A stretch of DNA of 64,000 nt from Acholoe squamosa (taxonomy: Eukaryota; Annelida; Polychaeta; Phyllodocida; Polynoidae). The stretch lies in assembly GCA_949317995.1 (NCBI GenBank), contig OX439046.1, positions 37,918,002 through 37,982,001 of the forward strand. Reading direction: 5' to 3'. Shown here piece by piece: positions 57,902 to 64,000 of the stretch; positions within the stretch are counted from its first letter, which is position 1; every line of letters begins with the position of its first letter. A program made the position numbers and the translations under genes. The notes below the pieces were generated by a model. It was given only the letters and a program-made list of their open reading frames with translations. It ran no database searches and was not told the DNA's origin.

Positions 57902-58129
57902 TCATACAATACCAAGGTGCATTATATTACAGTAATTACTGACATATGTCATACAATACCAAGGTGCATTATATTACAGTAATTACTGACATATGTCATA
58001 CAATACCAAGGTGCATTATATTACAGTAATTACTGACATGTCATACAATACCAAGGTGCATTATATTACAGTAATTACTGACATATGTCATACAATACCA
58101 AGGTACATTATATTACAGTAATTACTGAC
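57902..58129. repeat. 47-bp tandem repeat, five copies
   Basis: The unit begins TCATACAATACCAAGGTGCA and continues TTATATTACAGTAATTACTG, ACATATG. Starts at 57902, 57949, 57996, 58041 and 58088. The third copy is 2 bp shorter; the copies are otherwise almost identical, so the array is young. Confidence 0.97.
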
Positions 58130-59167
58130 TGCTCATGAAGTGAACACTTTCTATACCAACAATACAGAATTGCGACTTTCCCTGATTTGACCATCCGTGA
58201 TTTCAGCTCATATTTACACACAAGCCTTATTGGACAATGCATCGTGCACTTATTGTGTTTGTGTAGGGAGCAGAAGTGAGATCCGGCCTGGTGACCCGTG
58301 ATCAGCAGACAGGTAAATCTGGGTAGGTGGATGTGTATTAGGGAGTATCTACTGGGAGTGCCCCGCCCACCTGAAGCACTCACCCCCTAGTCCTTACCTA
58401 CGCTGGGCATCTGCGGTCTGTACTATAACTAACATATGTAGTGGGAGAGAAGCGGGAGCGGAATTCAGGGGTAGGTTTCCAGCCTAGTCCTTACCTGGAC
58501 CCTTCTGCTCCTACCGTAACACTGACTCACCACGACTCACACACACCTTTGTACGCACTCACTGTGTATTGATTTATTCCCCCTTTTCTTTCTGTACAAG
58601 CCCCCCCCCCCATGCCCGATCCCCTCAAAATGCACGCCCCCCCCCCCCCCCACCGCCCACCCCGATCATTGATCCCTCACTCCCACCACGTTGATTCCCA
58701 TAGCGTCTTACCAGAAGGGTTTGGCCTCCTCAGGCGGTTTGAGGCACCAGCAGCAAAAGTGTTTGGCAGTGAATATTCCCATCAGGTGTGTCCACACCTT
58801 GCCAGGTCCATACAGGACCCAGAGTCGTGTTGTCGTCCCCTGCTGTTGTAGCGTGTGCTGCTGCTGCAGCCCCGGCCGTGCTGACAGCGGGCTGCTGCCG
58901 GCCGGGCTGGCCGTCATGGGCGGGGGGCACTTAGGCCATGCCGGTCTGCCTGACACAGGGACAGCACACACGGTGTGGGTGGGATCCCTGCTACACACCA
59001 CCTCCCCCACTCTCCATGTTAGGCACAGGTAGCAAGAACGCTGATCATGTACCTCCTCCAGGTGGCGCTGTCTGCAGGGCACCTCCTCCAGGTGGGTAGG
59101 GCACCCCGACTACTCCTACTGCAGTGTAGGGGGAACCCCTGCGTAAATCCTCCTTATGGTGACAGGA

Positions 59168-59340
59168 GAATCCTCCTGTTAGTGGGGGATTATTCCTGTT
59201 TGTGGAGAATCCTCCTGTTAGTGGGGGATTATTCCTGTTTATGGAGAATCCTCCTGTTGGTGGGGGATTCTTCTTGTTTGTGGGGAATCCTGCTATTAGT
59301 GGGGGAATCCTTCCTGATAGTGAAATCCCTCCTGTTACCA
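59168..59340. repeat. 39-bp minisatellite, ~4.5 copies
   Basis: Unit GAATCCTCCTGTTAGTGGGG, GATTATTCCTGTTTGTGGA with starts at about 59168, 59207, 59246 and 59285; later copies are diverged. Scattered words such as CTCCTGTTA continue to about 59600. Confidence 0.85.
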
Positions 59341-61255
59341 GTTGGTGCTCCTGTTACTGGGCGAATTCTCCTCTCAATACAGAACTAATCTTAAGTTGAT
59401 ATGAAAACTACTGTTTTGGAAGAAGACCTTTCAGTAGGTACGACTTATGTCTCAATAGAACTCCTGTTATTATTTCATCACTACTCTTGTTAATAAGGGA
59501 ATCTATACAAGTTTCTGAAGAGGAGTCTCTCCTGTTTGTTGGAGATTCCCTGCCATGTACAGGTACTCCTGTAACTCTCCTGCTGTTAAAGGGACACGCC
59601 TATTTGGGCTACTGTAAGTGTCCTGTCGTCAGTAGTTGGGGAAATCCCTCAGTAGGTGGACCCTGTGTGAAGCAGCTAGGACTGTGTTGGTGGTACTGGT
59701 GTCCTGTTGGTGGTACCGTTACCTGTATGGTACCTGTGTGTGGTTATACCTATGTGGTACCTCCTGACATATGTCAGGTACCTGTGGTGGTCTACTGTCA
59801 GTGTATCATACCCCAGTGTCAGCACACACGTCCCTGTCTATGTCTGTGTGTGTCTGAGTGTGACCAGGTAGCCTCCTCCCACCTCCCTCCCTGTGCTGAG
59901 GCAACTGTGTGTGTGCTGCAGGATGCTACTACCGTGTCTGCACCATACACAGCACCACGTCTAGTCACTCCTACCTCCACCAGGTGCCGCCTGCTGCATC
60001 ACACCGGTGGATCCCCCCCCCCAACCCAACATTAACCCCCGCCCCCCGCCCCCACGAGGCCAGGGGCAGGCGGACACAGGTGGTTTCCCAGCCACATCGT
60101 GACGTGTCCCGTCTCCTCCTCCTCCTCCTCCTCCCGCATGGTAACAAATTAAACTGAGTGAGGTGGGAGAGGGGTGTATGGGGGCGTTTCTGTTTGTTGT
60201 CGTCCCACAATGTGCACCATATTGTTGTGTACAGCAGCAGCCAAATGCCGCTACATGCTGCACCTACAGGGCCCATATGGGGGCCATGGGGGAGGGGCGG
60301 GGCACTGGAGGCCAGCCCTATGGCTAATATAGTTAGCCTAAGGGCATCCATTTCAGAGCAGGATGGAGGGAATGGGAAACAATGGATGTGGAGATACTCC
60401 TAACATTGTTGTTATAAAGGGGGGGGGGTGGTGGTTTAAGATACAGATGATGTAGGTCTGTGGTTACAGGGAGGAAAGGTGAGAGTAGAAGAATGAATTC
60501 ACTGGGACTAGCAGACACAGAGCCTGGGGCAGATACTAGAGGACGTATAACTATCAATATCAATGTATGGCTAAAACTGGACTGGACTCCTAGTGAGGCA
60601 GGGGATATCTGAGGCACATATAGGTGTGCAACTGTGAGGCAGGAGGGTGGGCGGGAGGGTAGATGAGTTCAGGGAATCAAAGATGAAAAGGAAGGAAATG
60701 GCTGCAGCCAGGGGAGCGTGTCAGTCACGGTCCAGTGACTTCAGGGATCAGGATGATCCGCCCCTGGGCGCTCCTTCTTCAGAATCCCCTCCGGACCAAC
60801 TTTCATAAGAACCACAAAGACAAACGTCCCTCAGTCATATTGCCCTATTGCACATCGTCCAATACGTGGGAACATTGTCCAATATGTGGGGCCATAGATA
60901 CATGTGGATGATTCTCACTAAGGGCCTCTGAGTAGACTCCTCTGTGACATTGCCTGTCGGGTCACAACAGCTCAGGTCAGTCACCAGGTAAGTTGTTGTG
61001 GGATAGGGGGAGGAGGTAACACCAAGTAACACAATAGGGACGCAGCAGCCTGGCGACAGTTTGCGACAGTCCTACACTCACTGTACGACAGGCACAGGAC
61101 ATGAGCCTTGATGGATCCAACTCAGAATGTAAGGGTGGCAGATGTGTATTGGGCAATAAACACGCCATACATGAAATAGGTGCCGGATTATGATATAAGT
61201 TTATTCACTTTGCTTTGTCACAGGTGACCCTAAATAAGGCCATGTTATTATAATG

Positions 61256-61532
61256 ACTTGGATTACAGGATTTTTCAGCTGATATTTTGGGCGGCCAAAG
61301 CCAAAGCCAAAAAAAATCCACCTAGAATGCCCAAAATACACTTTTCGGGCATACAAAAGCAACTTCTGACAAAAAGTGTAAATTTTCAGGAAGCAGATAT
61401 AATAAAGGTCTAGAATTGCTGCTGACTATGGCCTTTTTTCATTTTTTTTAAAACCAAAACTCTTGAAAAATCCCAGCGGCCCGAGGTTTTTGATTTTGCC
61501 AAAAATCTTGGTGGCGGATCCGTAATCCAAGT
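61256..61532. mobile_element. Candidate 277-bp MITE with ACTTGGATTAC ends
   Basis: The left end ACTTGGATTACAGGAT and the right end ATCCGTAATCCAAGT are inverted apart from one base. The interior has further inverted words (GGGCGGCC and CGGCCCGAG-like, TTTTGG / CCAAAA). No clear target duplication. Confidence 0.5.
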
Positions 61533-61663
61533 TATTTTAATTAAATGGCCTAACCTGCCTCCATCCTATGAAGTAACCGTAGCAGCAGAGGGTCAAGAGG
61601 AGACGTGTAACACAGTCGATGTAAGCAATGTGATTTCTGTACATGATTCTATGCCCTATAGCT

Positions 61664-61677
61664 GTAACCATGGTAAC
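61664..61677. promoter_or_regulatory. X-box-like palindrome
   Basis: GTAACCATGGTAAC fits the RFX consensus GTNRCC-AT-RGYAAC on both strands. A half-related ACCATGGTTACGG follows 8 bp later. No nearby gene start is established. Confidence 0.35.
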
Positions 61678-62158
61678 ACCACCATGGTTACGGTGCTAAT
61701 TACATACAGGACGAACCCTTAAAGTTGGAGAGGGGCCTGGGAGAAGGACAAGACATGTGGTAATTACATGTACATCTAAGTGATCACTACCCCGTCTCAA
61801 TATATCTCAGTGGCCACACATCTACCTAGTTTTGTCATAATATGTATAAAGTCGGAGGTTGTCTACTCGGTATCACTCACTGGTTGTAAAATAAAGGTGC
61901 CAGAAGCCGATATCCTCTGAAATGATGCTCACTAATTTTCATTCCCCATCCACAATTACCGGTATATAATAAGGTAGACGATGTTCAGATGATATTAGGG
62001 TGAGGGTGAGGAGGCTTCATGTATTTCCATATACCCCCCCCCCCCCCACCGTCCCCCAGAGAAATGTAGGGATAGAACTGTGTGATAGGAACCCTGGCAC
62101 AGAGCAGCCCCCTCCCTTCTCATTAACCCTCGGTACCTGCACACCTGGAGGAGCACCT

Positions 62159-62172
62159 GTTGCCATGGTAAC
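62159..62172. promoter_or_regulatory. X-box-like palindrome
   Basis: GTTGCCATGGTAAC is a full match to the RFX consensus. It lies about 500 bp from the other full match. A role is unproven. Confidence 0.35.
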
Positions 62173-62342
62173 CAGGTGAGGGAGGTGTGCACCTTGAGGC
62201 AGGTGAAGATTGTCACCTGTAGTCCACGGTACATCTGCAGCTAATATAAAAGACCGCCATTGATCGCATATATTTAAAACACTTCAGTCAATAATTTCAT
62301 TACGTTTTTCTTTCCCTTCTTTAATTTATAAACGATTTAATG

Positions 62343-62762
62343 TGTACTGACACCAGTCTGGCATAATCTTCTCTTACTAAACCCCTTGGACCGCTGGCCC
62401 CCTGGTGTGCTGGCCCCCTGGACACTTGGCCCCCAGACACTTGGCCCCCTGGAGACCTAGCTCCTGGACACCTGGCCCCGTGGAAACCTGGCCCCCTAGC
62501 CCCCACAGAAAACTTTATCCTTAGCATGCTTAGTTTATCGCTCAGTCCCCAATGTGTTATGTGTATAGCTTGGACACTGTAAACATTGCCTGCTGAAAAA
62601 AAGTGTCTCACTTGGTGAGATTTGAAACTTTCCTTTGGCTTTTGAAAAATGTGTAAACTAATAGTATATAACTGAATGATTACACCCTAAAGTTGGTGAT
62701 TACAAATTTGTGGATCTGACTGAAAACCCGGCTCCAATAGCCCAGGGGATACCCTGGGCCAA
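62343..62762. repeat. Duplicated block, short copy (420 bp)
   Basis: From TGTACTGACACCAGTCTGGC to CCCAGGGGATACCCTGGGCC. Internally it has tandem 16-bp-like units CTGGCCCCCTGGACAC. It matches 63366-63955 in the same orientation, which carries about 170 bp more. Confidence 0.85.
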
Positions 62763-63365
62763 AGAATAAAAAAAGATTTGGCACCCTGAAAATTAGCGTC
62801 AATCCACATGTCCTGTCCTTAGAATGCGTTAGCTTTAACGCCAGTTCAGAGGCCTACCCCAGCATGCAGGGTGCGGCTTATAGGCGGGTTTCTTTACATC
62901 ATGGAAACTAGTCATGCAAAACCTCAGGCAAATTTGGGTACAGGTACCTGGAATTGTGTGAGGTATATTTTTGGGGAGCGGGTGTGTATTTTTTTTTAAA
63001 TGGTTTTATTTGGTCATGGCTAAATACAGTGATCAATTAAAATTGTTTGACCCAGAATAAACCAGAGGTGCGTGAAGCTAACGCCTACCATTCTGTTCAG
63101 TAACTTTATACTCGTAATCACATTTAGTACAATATACAGTTGCTTCAAAAGAAGTATAAAAAAGATTTAACGTGTGATATATATCACATATGGCCCAGGG
63201 TCTACTACCCCCCCCCCCCAATATAAAAATTGGGCGTTGTGCATTGAAGCACAGAAGGCTCAGGGTAGGTACCATAAAACCCTCTATCAACCCTGTAGGG
63301 TCATAGGAATCAGCACTTGTGAAATATTGACTAATTACTTACAAATAGAGACTATTATCTATACA

Positions 63366-63955
63366 TGTACTGACACCAGTCTGGCATAATCTTCTCTTAC
63401 TAAACCCCTTGGACTGCTGGCCGCCTGGTGTGCTGGCCCCCCGGACACCTGGCCCCCTGGAGACCTAGCCCCTAGACACCTGGCCCCCTGGATACCTGGC
63501 CCCCTGGACACCTAGCCCCCACAGAAAACTTTATCCTTGGCATGCTTAGTTTATCGCTCAGTCCCCAATGTGTTATGTGTATAGCTTGGACACTGTAAAC
63601 ATTTCCTGCTGAAAAAAAGTGTCTCACTTGGTGATTACCCATAGGACTCCATGTGCTAATTTCATCGCCAAAATCTATCGGACCCATAGACCCAATGGTT
63701 AAAGTACTTGTAGTCAGTATAGCTCCTAAAAACATGACGTAAGTAGAGCAGCTTTTTTCGTAGAGAAAGACATCACTCACCATAAAGGACAAAATGTTGT
63801 CTGATAGATGAGATTTGAAACTTTCCTTTGGCTTTTGAAAAATGTGTAAACTAACAGTATATCACTGAATGATTACACCCTAAAGTTGGTGAATACAAAT
63901 TTGTGGATCTGACTGAAAACCCGGCTCCAATAGCCCAGGGGAAACCCTGGGCCAA
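63366..63955. repeat. Duplicated block, long copy (590 bp)
   Basis: It aligns to 62343-62762 throughout except for an extra stretch at about 63634-63806 (GATTACCCATAGGACTCCAT onward). The number of CTGGCCCCCTGGACAC units differs slightly. Confidence 0.85.
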
Positions 63956-64000
63956 TAACTCACATGTGACAAGAGTACAGTTAGAATATAGACATAGCAC

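Larger units (their letters stand above)
57144..64000. other. Right-end region without a supported gene
   Basis: Only repeats and possible regulatory words are supported: a 47-bp tandem array, a 39-bp array, a MITE, two X-box palindromes and a duplicated block. The frames at 58708-59082 (minus) and 59487-60035 (plus) are discussed among the rejected items. Further CEP350 5' exons may lie here undetected or beyond the window. Confidence 0.5.

Noticed and set aside
58384-58505. Small minus-strand exons before GTAAGG at 58396 and 58491
   Set aside because: Possible exons of 16-24 nt have weak acceptors and do not give the phase 0 end required by the exon at 57143.
58708-59082. Minus-strand 125-codon frame (LYGPGKVWTHLMGIFTAKHF) next to a GTAAGA donor
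   Set aside because: It has no ATG start, no recognised homology, and its phase 2 end does not fit the next CEP350 candidate exon. Could be an exon of something else, but unsupported.
59487-60035. 182-codon plus-strand frame
   Set aside because: Cysteine- and valine-rich low-information reading in a repeat-derived, GT-rich region; no motif.
60683-60808. 41-codon plus-strand frame (SRSSDFRDQDDPPLGAPSSE)
   Set aside because: Composition looks protein-like, but it is short, with no homology or splice context to support it.

Overview
This is animal nuclear DNA with spliced genes, long introns, abundant small DNA transposons and simple repeats. The gene set (Abl tyrosine kinase, CEP350), many poly-C runs and frequent ACATGTAC-like words suggest an invertebrate, most likely a lophotrochozoan such as a mollusc or brachiopod. 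The phylum is an inference. The layout, left to right: (1) 1-13563, + strand: an Abl non-receptor tyrosine kinase gene whose first exons lie upstream. Nine exons are resolved; their lengths sum to an intact frame of 1340 residues: SH3, SH2, kinase, long disordered tail, C-terminal F-actin-binding domain. Two almost identical 779-bp transposons flank exons 3-5 of those seen here. (2) 13564-24399: no coding gene. It holds Abl 3' flank, a TA microsatellite, a roughly 60-bp minisatellite carrying five RFX X-box-like sites, and nested MITEs. (3) 24400-57143, - strand: the 3' part of CEP350, a centrosomal CAP-Gly protein. Seven larger or well-supported exons, including the CAP-Gly exon, a KKEAKKNQKERLRQEE helix exon and the conserved C-terminal domain, plus two smaller candidates (one a 15-nt microexon), join with consistent splice phases to 1191 residues; 5' exons are not found. 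Abl and CEP350 are convergent. (4) 26175-39018: a 12.8-kb Ty3/gypsy-type LTR retrotransposon in a CEP350 intron, antisense to that gene. It has identical 377-bp LTRs, a TATG target duplication, a tRNA-His primer site, long Gag, full Pol and an extra third ORF with C2H2-like zinc fingers. It looks whole and very young. (5) 45.5-64 kb: CEP350 introns and upstream DNA, dense in MITEs (pogo-like, mariner-like, PIF/Harbinger-like and a CAGGGATG-ended family), a 30-bp minisatellite, a duplicated 908-bp unit with a tRNA-Ala-like segment and a long hairpin, a 47-bp tandem array and a large duplicated block at the right end. Nothing prokaryotic (operons, CRISPR) is present. The most unusual items are the third ORF and long Gag of the LTR element, the CAGGGATG family with 6-7-bp target duplications, the X-box minisatellite, and the Abl-CEP350 linkage, which by memory is also seen near ABL2 on human 1q25.
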